Shown in pieces: positions 1 through 7,388 of a stretch of DNA of 17,304 bases (the first letter of the stretch is position 1; every line of letters starts with the position of its first letter). The position numbers were made by a program, and so were the translations under genes. The DNA lies in assembly GCA_031394045.1 (NCBI GenBank), contig JANMWN010000015.1, positions 1-17,304 of the forward strand. The letters run 5' to 3'. Origin of the DNA: JANYIP01 sp031394045 (GTDB lineage: Bacteria; Actinomycetota; Actinomycetes; Prado026). The notes below the pieces were generated by a model. That model was not told where the DNA came from. It did no database searches and was given only the letters and a program-made list of their open reading frames with translations.

Positions 1-150
1 CAGGACGAGGTCGGCGCCGGACCGGTCGAACTCCTCCAGCGCCCCGGTCCCCGTGTCCGCGACCGCGACCTCGTACCCCTCCTTGCGGAGCATGTACGAC
101 AGTGCCTCGCTGAACGACTCCTCGTCCTCGACCACGAGCACCCGGGTCAC
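1..150 (-). CDS. regX3: Response regulator RegX3/PhoP family, N-terminal 50 residues only
   Basis: Cytoplasmic OmpR/PhoB-type response regulator of the phosphate-starvation system, phosphorylated by the neighbouring SenX3 kinase. The gene starts at a GTG and leaves the window at base 1, so only the first 50 codons are visible. They begin VTRVLVVEDEESFSEALSYM, with the acidic receiver patch (E-D-E) after beta strand 1, and reach beta strand 3 (ADLVL) just before the expected phospho-acceptor Asp, which is outside the window. The GTG overlaps the senX3 stop by four bases (GTGA), so the two are translationally coupled. The name rests on the senX3 partner, the divergent phoU and family resemblance. 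The DNA-binding domain is not visible, so another OmpR-class name such as phoP would also be defensible. Confidence 0.9.
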   Translation of the reverse strand, partial: MTRVLVVEDEESFSEALSYMLRKEGYEVAVADTGTGALEEFDRSGADLVL

Positions 151-1370
151 GGGACCACCTTTCGAAGCGGCAGGACGGGCGAGGCGCCGGTGGGCTCCTC
201 GGTCGGCGCGATGTCGACGTGCGAGGGAATCTGGAAGGCCGGGGTCCGTCGCTGGCTTGCGGGCAGCCGTAGCGTGAAGGTCGAGCCGGACCCCTCGGCG
301 CTCCACACCACGACGTCACCGCCGTGGTTGACGCACACGTGCTTGACGATCGAGAGGCCGAGCCCGGTGCCGCCGGTGGCGCGCGACCGCGCCGGGTCGA
401 CCCGGTAGAAGCGCTCGAAGACCCGGGCCTGGTCGACCTCGCTGATGCCTATGCCCTGGTCTGCGACGCTGATCTCCACCCGGTCCTCGACGGCGTGCGC
501 CGCCACGACCACGCGGGTGCGCTCGGGGCTGTAGTTGACCGCGTTGTCCAGCAGGTTGCGCAGCGCCGTCACGAGCTGCTCGCGTACGCCGTAGACGACG
601 AGCCCGTGCTCCCCGGTGGCGCGCAGGTCGATCGCCTTGGCCGCGACCGCAGTACGGACGAAGTCGCAGCCGTCAGCGATCACGTCGTCGATGGAGACCT
701 CGGTCGAGTGCGTAGTGCCGTCGTCGTTCTGCAGGCGGGAGAGCTCGATCAGCTCGTTGACCATCGACGACAGCCGGGCGGCCTCGTGCTGCATCCGGCC
801 GGCAAAGCGGAGCACCGCCTCCGGGTCGTCAGAGGCGCCCTCGACCGCCTCCGCGAGCAGGGAGAGCGCGCCGACCGGGGTCTTCAGCTCGTGCGACACG
901 TTGGCCACGAAGTCACGGCGTACGTCGTCGACTCGCGCCGCCTCGGAGCGGTCCTCGGCGAGCACCACCACCAGGTCGGAAGTCAGCGGAGCCACCCGTA
1001 CCGTCATGAGCATGCGTGGGCCGCCCCTGCGCCGGCGGCGGGGCTCGAGGTCGAGGGTGCGCAGGTCTCCCTCGCTGCGAACAGCGCGAACCGCGCGGAT
1101 CACCTCGTCGTCGGCCAGGCTCCCGTCGCGCACCAGGCCCCAGGCGTAGGCGGCGGGGCTGGCCCACACGACCGCCTCGCTGCTGTCGACGACGGCCGAC
1201 CCCGACCGCAGGGCCGAGAGCACGGCGGTGGCACCAGGAGGCAGGGGCGCGGACTCCGGCTCGGGCTCGCCCTGCTGCTCGCGTTCGGTCAGCCGGAACG
1301 CCAGCATGGCCCCGGCACCGATGAGCACGCCGAAGACCCCGCCGATCAGTGCCACGTCCGTAGCGTTCAC
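147..1370 (-). CDS. senX3: Sensor histidine kinase SenX3 (PhoR-type phosphate sensor)
   Basis: Membrane histidine kinase expected to phosphorylate RegX3 when phosphate is limiting. The 407-residue protein starts VNATDVALIGGVFGVLIGAG: one membrane segment at about residues 5-25, then a PAS-like region (about 45-140). The HisKA box FVANVSHELKTP has the phospho-acceptor near His160. The HATPase part shows the N box (LRNLLDNAVNYSP), G1 (VADQGIGIS), the F box (VFERFYRVD) and G2 (GGTGLGLSIVKH). I chose GTG at 1370, although the frame is open to 1469, because SenX3 proteins begin right at the membrane helix. There is no Shine-Dalgarno, but TACCAT lies six bases upstream, as in leaderless transcripts. 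The gene overlaps regX3 by four bases and is divergent from phoU. Mycobacteria have the same kinase-regulator pair; Streptomyces has the same divergence from phoU. Confidence 0.93.
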   Translation of the reverse strand: MNATDVALIGGVFGVLIGAGAMLAFRLTEREQQGEPEPESAPLPPGATAVLSALRSGSAVVDSSEAVVWASPAAYAWGLVRDGSLADDEVIRAVRAVRSEGDLRTLDLEPRRRRRGGPRMLMTVRVAPLTSDLVVVLAEDRSEAARVDDVRRDFVANVSHELKTPVGALSLLAEAVEGASDDPEAVLRFAGRMQHEAARLSSMVNELIELSRLQNDDGTTHSTEVSIDDVIADGCDFVRTAVAAKAIDLRATGEHGLVVYGVREQLVTALRNLLDNAVNYSPERTRVVVAAHAVEDRVEISVADQGIGISEVDQARVFERFYRVDPARSRATGGTGLGLSIVKHVCVNHGGDVVVWSAEGSGSTFTLRLPASQRRTPAFQIPSHVDIAPTEEPTGASPVLPLRKVVP

Positions 1371-1376
1371 ACTCGA

Positions 1377-1382
1377 ATGGTA
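1377..1382 (-). promoter_or_regulatory. Candidate -10 element for a leaderless senX3-regX3 transcript
   Basis: Read on the minus strand the element is TACCAT (TANNNT pattern), followed by exactly six bases and then the senX3 GTG at 1370. In actinobacteria this spacing usually places the transcription start on the first base of the start codon. The lack of a Shine-Dalgarno before this GTG agrees. No convincing -35 hexamer is visible. Inference from pattern only. Confidence 0.4.
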
Positions 1383-1441
1383 GGAGGTACTCAGGAGGCT
1401 AAGTTGCGTAGTTGGGCCTAGATGCGCCCAGAGCGGCTGAT

Positions 1442-1496
1442 GTGAGTCGCCGCGTTGCCAATTGTTCACCCGGGAGCCTGGCTGCGTTCATCCTCG
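1442..1496 (+). promoter_or_regulatory. PHO-box-like array of 11-base direct repeat units between senX3 and phoU
   Basis: GTTCACC at 1464 and GTTCATC at 1486 are 22 bases apart, which is two 11-base units. The middle unit at 1475 is degenerate (AGCCTGG), and weaker units lie at 1453 (CGTTGCC) and 1442 (GTGAGTC). Streptomyces PhoP and mycobacterial RegX3 bind direct repeats of the GTTCACC type with an 11-base period, and in Streptomyces such boxes lie between phoU and the divergent phoR-phoP. The site is therefore a likely RegX3 operator serving phoU, senX3-regX3 or both. The repeats are visible; binding is inferred. Confidence 0.6.
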
Positions 1497-1569
1497 ACCC
1501 GCGAAAGTGGCTCTGCCCGCCCCTAGGGTGGGCACCGGACCTGACCTCGACCAGTGGAGCGACCAGAAG

Positions 1570-2214
1570 ATGCGCCAGGCATACCACGACTCGCTGGATG
1601 CGATCACCGACGAGCTCGTCGCGATGAGCCGGCTCGTCGCGACGATGATGCACCGTGCCTCGACGGCCCTGCTCGAGGGCGACCGCGAGAGGGCCGAGGC
1701 GGTGATCGAGTCCGATATCGAGATCGACTCGATCCAGCAGGAGATCGAGCTCGCCGCCACCGAGCTCATCGCCCTGCAGCAGCCGGTCGCGACCGACCTG
1801 CGGATGGTGCTCTCGGCGATGCGGATCAGTATCACGCTGGAGCGGATGGGAGACCTGGCCCAGCACGTCGCCAAGACCGCACGGATGCGGTATCCCGACA
1901 ACGCGGTGCCCAGCAACGTCGCCGCCCAGTTCCGCGAGATGTCTGACATCGCCGACCGGATGGGCGCCAAGATGGCCGAGGTGATCGGCTCCAAGGACAT
2001 CGAGCTCGCCCGTGAGATCGAGGCCGACGACGACCGCATGGACGCGCTGCACCGACAGGTGCTCGACATCCTGCTCGGCCAGGAGCCCGGTCCGGTCAAC
2101 CAGGCCGTTGACGTCACCCTGCTCAACCGCTACTTCGAGCGGTACGCCGACCACGCCGTCAGCGTCGCCCGCCGGGTCATCTACCTCGTGATCGGTGAGC
2201 GCTCACACGGCTGA
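1570..2214 (+). CDS. phoU: Phosphate uptake regulator PhoU
   Basis: Cytoplasmic helical-bundle protein that links the Pst phosphate importer to the SenX3/RegX3-type kinase and represses the phosphate-starvation response. The 214-residue product starts MRQAYHDSLDAITDELVAMS and has the expected two PhoU repeats. Each holds a metal-binding E/DxxxD-type motif: ERMGDLAQHVA near residue 94 and RYFERYADHAVSVARRV near the C-terminus. The length is normal for the family (about 215-240). I chose ATG 1570 because the protein family begins here and a GGAG lies about ten bases upstream; the frame is open from 1462 but that extension looks non-coding. The gene is divergent from senX3, with PHO-box-like repeats about 75-130 bases upstream. 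No pst genes are in the window. Confidence 0.94.
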   Translation: MRQAYHDSLDAITDELVAMSRLVATMMHRASTALLEGDRERAEAVIESDIEIDSIQQEIELAATELIALQQPVATDLRMVLSAMRISITLERMGDLAQHVAKTARMRYPDNAVPSNVAAQFREMSDIADRMGAKMAEVIGSKDIELAREIEADDDRMDALHRQVLDILLGQEPGPVNQAVDVTLLNRYFERYADHAVSVARRVIYLVIGERSHG

Positions 2215-2231
2215 CCGAGAGGCCGTCCGTC

Positions 2232-2999
2232 CTAGAGGACTTTGGACAGGAACGCCTTTGTGCGCTGATGCTGCGGGTCGGTGAGCACCTGCTTGGGGTC
2301 GCCCGACTCGACGATGACGCCTTCGTCCATGAACACGACGGTGTCGCCGACCTCGCGGGCGAAACCCATCTCGTGCGTGACGACGATCATGGTCATGCCA
2401 TCCTCAGCCAGTCCGCGCATGACGTCGAGGACTTCCCCGACCAGCTCGGGGTCCAAGGACGATGTCGGCTCGTCGAAGAGCATCAGCTTGGGCTTCATCG
2501 CCAGCGCCCGAGCGATCGCCACCCGTTGCTGCTGCCCGCCGGAGAGCTGGCTGGGGTAGGCGTGCAGCTTGTCCTTGAGCCCGACCCGCGTCATCAGCTC
2601 CTCCGCCCGGTCGCGAGCCTCCCCCTTGGACATCCCGCTCACCCGGATCGGAGCCTCCATGATGTTCCCCGCCGCCGTCATGTGCGGGAACAGGTTGAAC
2701 CGCTGGAAGACCATCCCGATGCTCCTGCGCTGTGCGGCGACCTCCCGCTCACGCATCTCGTGCAACTTGCCACCCCGCTCGTGGTAGCCCACCAGGGCAC
2801 CATCGACCCAGAGCCGCCCACCGTCGATGTGCTCAAGGCGGTTGATGCACCGCAGGATCGTCGACTTCCCCGATCCGGAGGGCCCGATGAGGCAGCACAC
2901 CTCCTGCGGCGCGACCTCCAGATCGATGCCCTTCAACACGTTCAGCCGGCCGAACGACTTGCGGACGTTGTCTGCCTTCACCATGGGTGTGACGCTCAC
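2232..2999 (-). CDS. Polar amino-acid ABC transporter ATP-binding protein (GlnQ/HisP family)
   Basis: ATPase subunit of an importer for polar amino acids, acting on the inner membrane face with the permease encoded just upstream. The 255-residue protein has Walker A GPSGSGKST, a Q-loop (MVFQRFNLFPHMT), the signature LSGGQQQRVAIARAL, Walker B with D-loop (LMLFDEPTSSLDPE) and the switch His in VVTHEMGFA. This is the complete motif set, at the family's usual length (240-260). I chose GTG 2999: it overlaps the permease stop by four bases and has GGGAG at good spacing upstream. An ATG at 2984 is possible but lacks a ribosome site. This is the last gene of the operon; it faces phoU tail to tail across 17 bases. 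The substrate cannot be told from the ATPase. Confidence 0.94.
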   Translation of the reverse strand: MSVTPMVKADNVRKSFGRLNVLKGIDLEVAPQEVCCLIGPSGSGKSTILRCINRLEHIDGGRLWVDGALVGYHERGGKLHEMREREVAAQRRSIGMVFQRFNLFPHMTAAGNIMEAPIRVSGMSKGEARDRAEELMTRVGLKDKLHAYPSQLSGGQQQRVAIARALAMKPKLMLFDEPTSSLDPELVGEVLDVMRGLAEDGMTMIVVTHEMGFAREVGDTVVFMDEGVIVESGDPKQVLTDPQHQRTKAFLSKVL

Positions 3000-3904
3000 A
3001 TCGCGCTCCCCACTCCGACCCTTCGCAGGACCTTCTGGACCGGCGTCATCGGCAGGGCGCGGGCAGCCCCACGCGCGTAGTAGCGCTCGAGGTAGTACTG
3101 GCCCACCATCAGGATGCTGCTCAGCGCCAGGTAGAACAGGCTCGCCATGATCAGCATCGGAAAGGGCTTGAACGTGCGGTGCCCGATCGCCTCGGCGTTG
3201 AACAGCAGCTCGTAGTACGGGATCACCACGACCAGGGAGGTGGTCTTGAGCATCGAGATCGTCTCGTTGCCCGTGGGCGGGATGATCACGCGCATCGCCT
3301 GCGGAAGGATGATCCGGAACATCGTCAGCAGCCGCGGCATCCCGAGCGCGTCGGCCGCCTCGCGTTGGCCGTGGTCGACCGAGATCAGGCCGGCGCGGAC
3401 GATCTCGGCCATATAGGCCGCCTCGTTGAGCCCCAGGCCCAGCAGCGCGGCCGCAAATGCCGGGATCAGTGTGTTGGCGTCGAAGGTGAACCAGGCCGCC
3501 CCGAAGGGGACGCCCAGGCTGATCTGCTTGTACAGCGAGCCGACCTGGGACCAGATCAGCAGCTGTACGTAGACCGGGGTACCACGGAAGGCCCACGTGT
3601 ACAGCCATGCCGTCGAGGACAGGACCGGGTTGCTCGACAGTCGCATGATGGCGATCAGAACCCCCAGCCCGAGCCCGATCACCATCGACGCGACGGTGAG
3701 CCACAACGTGTTGCGCAGGCCTTCCAGGACCGAGCTGGTGAAAGCGTTGTCACGCTGGAATCCCCAACCCCAGTTGTGGTTCGTGACCACGCTGTTGACC
3801 GCCATCGCGACGATGACGGCGAGAATCGCGATCGTGACCCAGCGGCCCGGGTGGCGGACGGGTACGGCCTGGATCACTCCAGGCCGTACCCGCTCGTCCG
3901 TCAT
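2996..3904 (-). CDS. Polar amino-acid ABC transporter permease (HisM/GlnP family)
   Basis: Inner-membrane permease of the amino-acid importer; with no second permease gene here it probably works as a homodimer. It has 302 residues. A first hydrophobic segment (WVTIAILAVIVAMAV) follows a cytoplasmic N-terminus of about 20 residues. The HisM-family core then begins at SSVLEGLRNTLWLTVASMVI, with the typical RGTPVYVQLL motif. The EAA loop that docks the ATPase reads EAAYMAEIVRAGL...HGQREAADALGM. The extra N-terminal helix and Arg/Gly-rich C-terminus are common in actinobacterial members. ATG 3904 lies two bases after the binding-protein stop; a GTG at 3910 overlapping that stop by four bases is the alternative. 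Confidence 0.92.
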   Translation of the reverse strand: MTDERVRPGVIQAVPVRHPGRWVTIAILAVIVAMAVNSVVTNHNWGWGFQRDNAFTSSVLEGLRNTLWLTVASMVIGLGLGVLIAIMRLSSNPVLSSTAWLYTWAFRGTPVYVQLLIWSQVGSLYKQISLGVPFGAAWFTFDANTLIPAFAAALLGLGLNEAAYMAEIVRAGLISVDHGQREAADALGMPRLLTMFRIILPQAMRVIIPPTGNETISMLKTTSLVVVIPYYELLFNAEAIGHRTFKPFPMLIMASLFYLALSSILMVGQYYLERYYARGAARALPMTPVQKVLRRVGVGSAM

Positions 3905-3906
3905 GG

Positions 3907-4830
3907 TCACTGGACCGCCGGGTTGATCGCCACCTCGGCCGCACTGATCCCACCGGGCTGTACTCCCCACTTCGCCAGGATCTGCGCGTAGGTGCCATCA
4001 GCGATCAGCTTCTTGACCGCACCCTGGACGGCCTGGGCAAGGCCAGCGTTGGTCTTGGCCACGACGTACCCGTACGGTGCGCTCCCGTAGATCGAGCCCG
4101 CGGCGATGAGCTGGCCAGTCGTCTGCTTGATCGCGTACGCGATGACCGGGGAGTCCGCCAGCATCGCGTTGTCCTTGCCAGAGATGACCGCCTGGGTGGC
4201 GGCGTCCTGGGCTTGGTACTGGTCGATCTGGATCGCACTCTTGCCGCCGGCGGTGCAGGTCTTGGAGCGCGCCGTGACGTCGTCGACCTGTACGGTCCCG
4301 GTCTGGACCGCGACCTTCTTGCCACACGCCGCGTCGGGTGTGATCGTCCCGCCGGCCGCCTGCGCCCAGGACGTACCGGCCGAGAAGTACGACACCATGT
4401 CGACCGTCTTGAGCCGCTCGGCATTGATGGTGAAGGAGGAGACCCCGATGTCGTACTTCCCGGACTGCGTGACGCCAGGGATGATCGCCGAGAAATCCGC
4501 CGTCTGTACGTCGGCCTTCAGCCCCAGCACCTTGCCGACAGCAGTGATCAGGTCGACGTCGAAGCCGATCGGGGTCTTGTTGTCGATGTCCAGGAACTCG
4601 CTCGGCGCGTAGGTCGTGTCGCTCCCGGCGACCAGCGTTCCCTTGGCCGCGATGTCAGCGGGGACCAGTGCTGCCAGCGTGGCGTCCTTGCCGCCCGAGG
4701 ACTGCGCCGGGGTGCTCGCCCCAGCGACACCGGAGCTGGAGGTGCACGCCACGAGGGATGCGGCGCAGACCAAGGCCAGCACGGCGAAAGCGGCGGGGCG
4801 AGCGGGTCGAGCGGGCAGGCGGGAATGCAC
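3907..4830 (-). CDS. Amino-acid ABC transporter substrate-binding lipoprotein (SBP_bac_3)
   Basis: Extracytoplasmic lipid-anchored receptor that delivers a polar amino acid to the permease. The 307-residue precursor has an Arg-containing lipoprotein signal peptide ending in the lipobox L-V-A-C, so the mature protein starts at Cys29 followed by a Ser/Gly/Ala-rich linker. The SBP_bac_3 fold follows: GTLVAGSDTTYAPSEF, then GFDVDLITAVGKVLG, then DIGVSSFTINAERLKTVDMV. A Cys pair (ACGKKVAVQTGT ... KTCTAGGK) is typical of this family. The start is GTG 4830, with GAGGAG seven bases upstream. It is the first gene of the operon and divergent from a LysR gene, its likely regulator. The exact ligand is unknown. 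Confidence 0.93.
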   Translation of the reverse strand: MHSRLPARPARPAAFAVLALVCAASLVACTSSSGVAGASTPAQSSGGKDATLAALVPADIAAKGTLVAGSDTTYAPSEFLDIDNKTPIGFDVDLITAVGKVLGLKADVQTADFSAIIPGVTQSGKYDIGVSSFTINAERLKTVDMVSYFSAGTSWAQAAGGTITPDAACGKKVAVQTGTVQVDDVTARSKTCTAGGKSAIQIDQYQAQDAATQAVISGKDNAMLADSPVIAYAIKQTTGQLIAAGSIYGSAPYGYVVAKTNAGLAQAVQGAVKKLIADGTYAQILAKWGVQPGGISAAEVAINPAVQ

Positions 4831-4918
4831 GAGTTTCTCCTCGGCGTCAGGATGGGGTGGGGTCTCAGGTTGAGCAGGGCGACCCTGGCACGATCAGAAC
4901 TGCGGACGGAAGCACCCA

Positions 4919-5058
4919 GTACTTGAGTACAACTCCATAGCTCGTATTGAGCCCCCGAGCGGGTCCCGGCAAAGATGCGCGAAATTCGCCCAATCAGCCT
5001 GATCGACGGCCGCGGTTCTCTCGAAATGTCACCCGCGAACACCGAATTCACCAATTCG
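4919..5058. promoter_or_regulatory. Cluster of short palindromes in the lysR / binding-protein intergenic region
   Basis: The 274-base divergent region holds four perfect short inverted repeats: GTACT-TG-AGTAC (4919-4930), GCGAA-A-TTCGC (4979-4989), ATCAG-C-CTGAT (4993-5003) and CGAATT-CACC-AATTCG (5043-5058). LysR-type regulators bind dyads of about 15 bases containing T-N11-A, usually between their own gene and a divergent target. The last two or three palindromes are candidate LysR boxes. The dyads are visible; their role is inferred. I could not place a convincing promoter for the binding-protein operon here. Confidence 0.4.
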
Positions 5059-5092
5059 AGCGGGGGCGGGCAATCCAAAGCCGGCGGGCCCA

Positions 5093-5098
5093 TATCAT
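5093..5098 (+). promoter_or_regulatory. Candidate -10 element for a leaderless lysR transcript
   Basis: TATCAT fits the actinobacterial TANNNT -10 pattern and is followed by six bases and then the ATG at 5105. No Shine-Dalgarno precedes this ATG, so a leaderless mRNA starting at or next to the A of ATG is the simplest reading. No clear -35 hexamer is visible. The arrangement mirrors that before senX3. Confidence 0.45.
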
Positions 5099-5104
5099 CG
5101 CTGC

Positions 5105-5998
5105 ATGCTTGACCTGCGCCAATTCCATGTCCTGCGCGCGATAGCCAAGCAAGGGTCGCTGGCGGCGGCAGCCCGGGAGCTGCACTACGGCCAGCCCACC
5201 ATCAGCCACCACCTCGAGGCGCTCGAGTCACACCTCGGGGCGCGGCTGGTCGAGCGTGGTCCGCGCGGGGCCGTGCTGAACGACCTGGGTCAGCTTCTCC
5301 TGGAGCAGATCGACCCGATCCTGGACCGGATCGACGCCGCCGAGACCGAGGTCAAGAGCCATCTGCAGCACGGGGTGTCGACGTTGCGGGTAGGCACCTT
5401 CCCGACGGCGGGTGCGCGGTTGCTGCCCGGGGCGTTGCGCCTGGTGATCCCGGGCAGCGGGGTCCGGGTCGAGCTGTTCGAGGCCGAGCCCCTCGTCCTG
5501 GTCGAGAAGCTGCGCGCCCGTGCCCTGCACTGCGCGCTGATCTACGACCTGAGCGACGCAGCCGCGAACGACCGCCCCGACCTCACTGTCACCCAGCTCG
5601 GGACGGATCCGTACCGGCTGATCATGGCCGCCGACCACAGGCTCGCGGATCGGGACCTGATCGACCTGCGCGACCTGGCGGAGGAGGGCTGGATCCTGTC
5701 CCGCGACTCCTACGACCCGGGCGACCGCAACCTGGCCGCGGCCTGCCAGACTCTCGGCTTCCGGCCCCGGGTGGCGTTGCGCAGCGACGACTACAGCCTC
5801 ATCCAAGGATTCGTCGCCGCCGGCATCGGGGTGGCCCTGGTCCCCGAGATGGCGATCGACCTGCGAGAAGCCGTCGTGGTGCGGCCGACCCGGCAGGACG
5901 TCGGCGCCCGCTGCATCCAGCTGGCCATGCCTTCGGGTCGGAGACTGCCCATCGCGGAGGCTCTGAAAGGCGCGCTGCAGGCGAACGCGCGCGACTGA
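5105..5998 (+). CDS. LysR-family transcriptional regulator
   Basis: DNA-binding regulator, probably controlling the divergent amino-acid importer and itself. It has 297 residues, the usual LTTR length. The N-terminal winged helix (about 1-60) starts MLDLRQFHVLRAIAKQGSLA and has the classic recognition-helix region TISHHLEALESHLGARLVER. A linker helix (LLEQIDPILDRIDAAETEV) leads into a periplasmic-binding-protein-like effector domain from about residue 90 (STLRVGTFPTAGARLLP) to the end. It includes the conserved FVAAGIGVALVPEMA segment. ATG 5105 is the only sensible start; the HTH begins directly after it. The inducer is unknown; by location it may be the importer's substrate. It converges on gpm, sharing a hairpin terminator. 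Confidence 0.92.
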   Translation: MLDLRQFHVLRAIAKQGSLAAAARELHYGQPTISHHLEALESHLGARLVERGPRGAVLNDLGQLLLEQIDPILDRIDAAETEVKSHLQHGVSTLRVGTFPTAGARLLPGALRLVIPGSGVRVELFEAEPLVLVEKLRARALHCALIYDLSDAAANDRPDLTVTQLGTDPYRLIMAADHRLADRDLIDLRDLAEEGWILSRDSYDPGDRNLAAACQTLGFRPRVALRSDDYSLIQGFVAAGIGVALVPEMAIDLREAVVVRPTRQDVGARCIQLAMPSGRRLPIAEALKGALQANARD

Positions 5999-6038
5999 GC
6001 ACGTTGGTCCGGGAGCGCGCTGTCGGCGACCGGCACCA

Positions 6039-6065
6039 TCGTTAGCGGGTGGTGCCAACCAGCCG

Positions 6066-6072
<7 letters not shown>
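6039..6072. terminator. Bidirectional hairpin between lysR and gpm
   Basis: TCGTTAGCGG (6039-6048) pairs perfectly with CCGCTAACGA (6063-6072). Inside it, one G-G mismatch and then a four-base stem TGGT/ACCA close a GCCA tetraloop. This is the strongest hairpin noticed in the window, and it sits between two converging genes. It lacks a clear T-tract, which is common for actinobacterial terminators. The right arm contains the gpm stop codon (minus-strand TAG at 6066-6068), so for gpm the hairpin starts inside the last codons. Confidence 0.7.
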
Positions 6073-6821
<749 letters not shown>

Positions 6822-6837
6822 GCCCCGACCCTATCGA

Positions 6838-6903
6838 GCAGGATCGGCGCTCTACCTGTTAGTCGCAGGATCGGCGCTCTACCTATTAGTCGCAGGATCG
6901 GCG
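6838..6903. repeat. 27-bp tandem repeat, 2.4 copies, between ybjN and gpm
   Basis: Two 27-base units (6838-6864 and 6865-6891) differ at a single base (cctGtt versus cctAtt), and a third partial unit GCAGGATCGGCG covers 6892-6903. The repeat covers the last codons and stop of ybjN (from 6879) and runs to within 17 bases of the gpm start. On the minus strand each unit contains TAATAG or TAACAG, which resembles a -10 hexamer upstream of gpm. It may be a duplication of the ybjN 3' end, or part of a dispersed repeat. Confidence 0.85.
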
Positions 6904-7388
6904 AATCTTGCAAAGGCCTGGAGGTTGGCCAGCGACTCGCCGCGCTTGACCCGCCAGGCCCACTCACGTCGGATGCTAGAGGCGAAGCCCAGCTCCAGCA
7001 GCGCGTCGAAGCTCTCGTCCGCGTACGTGAGCACGCACCCGAGCAGCCGGTCGACCTCGTCTGTGGTGACGGCTGACAGCGGTGTACGCCCGACGAGGTA
7101 GACGTCCCCGACCGGGTCCACGGCGAAGTGCACGCCGTAGGTCCGGGCGTTCTTCTCCAGCAGGTAGCGGGCGAACTCGGCGTGGTTCTCGTCCGGCCTG
7201 CGTACGACGAAGGCCTCGACCAGCAGGCTGTGGTCGCCGACCACGAGCCAGGCCTGCGTGGCCAGCTTGTGCACGCCAGGCAGGGTCACGAAGTACGCAC
7301 CCGGGTCGGTCCGTTCGTAACCGAGCCCTCGCTCGTCGAGCACCTGGCCGATCAACCGGTCGAGACGACCGAGCTCGGGACCGCTCAC
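6879..7388 (-). CDS. YbjN-domain protein (type III secretion chaperone-like fold)
   Basis: Small cytoplasmic protein of 169 residues of the YbjN family; its molecular function is not established. It reads as a single alpha/beta domain: helix RLDRLIGQVLDERGLGYERTD, strands YFVTLPG and TQAWLVVGDHSLLVEAFVVRR, helix EFARYLLEKNARTYGVHFAVD, strand DVYLVGRTPLSAV, and a C-terminal helix VDRLLGCVLTYADESFDALLELGF. GTG 7388 overlaps the mshA stop by four bases (GTGA), so translation is coupled to mshA. Mycobacteria keep the same order, with a YbjN gene directly after mshA, which suggests a conserved but undefined tie. The 3' end lies in a 27-bp tandem repeat, so the last residues (about ADPATNR) may be recently rearranged. 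Confidence 0.88.
   Translation of the reverse strand: MSGPELGRLDRLIGQVLDERGLGYERTDPGAYFVTLPGVHKLATQAWLVVGDHSLLVEAFVVRRPDENHAEFARYLLEKNARTYGVHFAVDPVGDVYLVGRTPLSAVTTDEVDRLLGCVLTYADESFDALLELGFASSIRREWAWRVKRGESLANLQAFARFADPATNR

Noticed and set aside
324..1421. A 365-codon plus-strand frame opposite senX3
   Set aside because: Shadow frame; the minus strand encodes a complete histidine kinase with all boxes.
2207..2226. ACGGC/GCCGT hairpin between phoU and the ABC ATPase gene as a terminator
   Set aside because: Only five base pairs with a ten-base loop, overlapping the phoU stop and without a T-tract; too weak to call.
6838..6903. Possible small CRISPR array
   Set aside because: The units abut directly with no spacers between them, so it is a plain tandem repeat; no cas genes are nearby.
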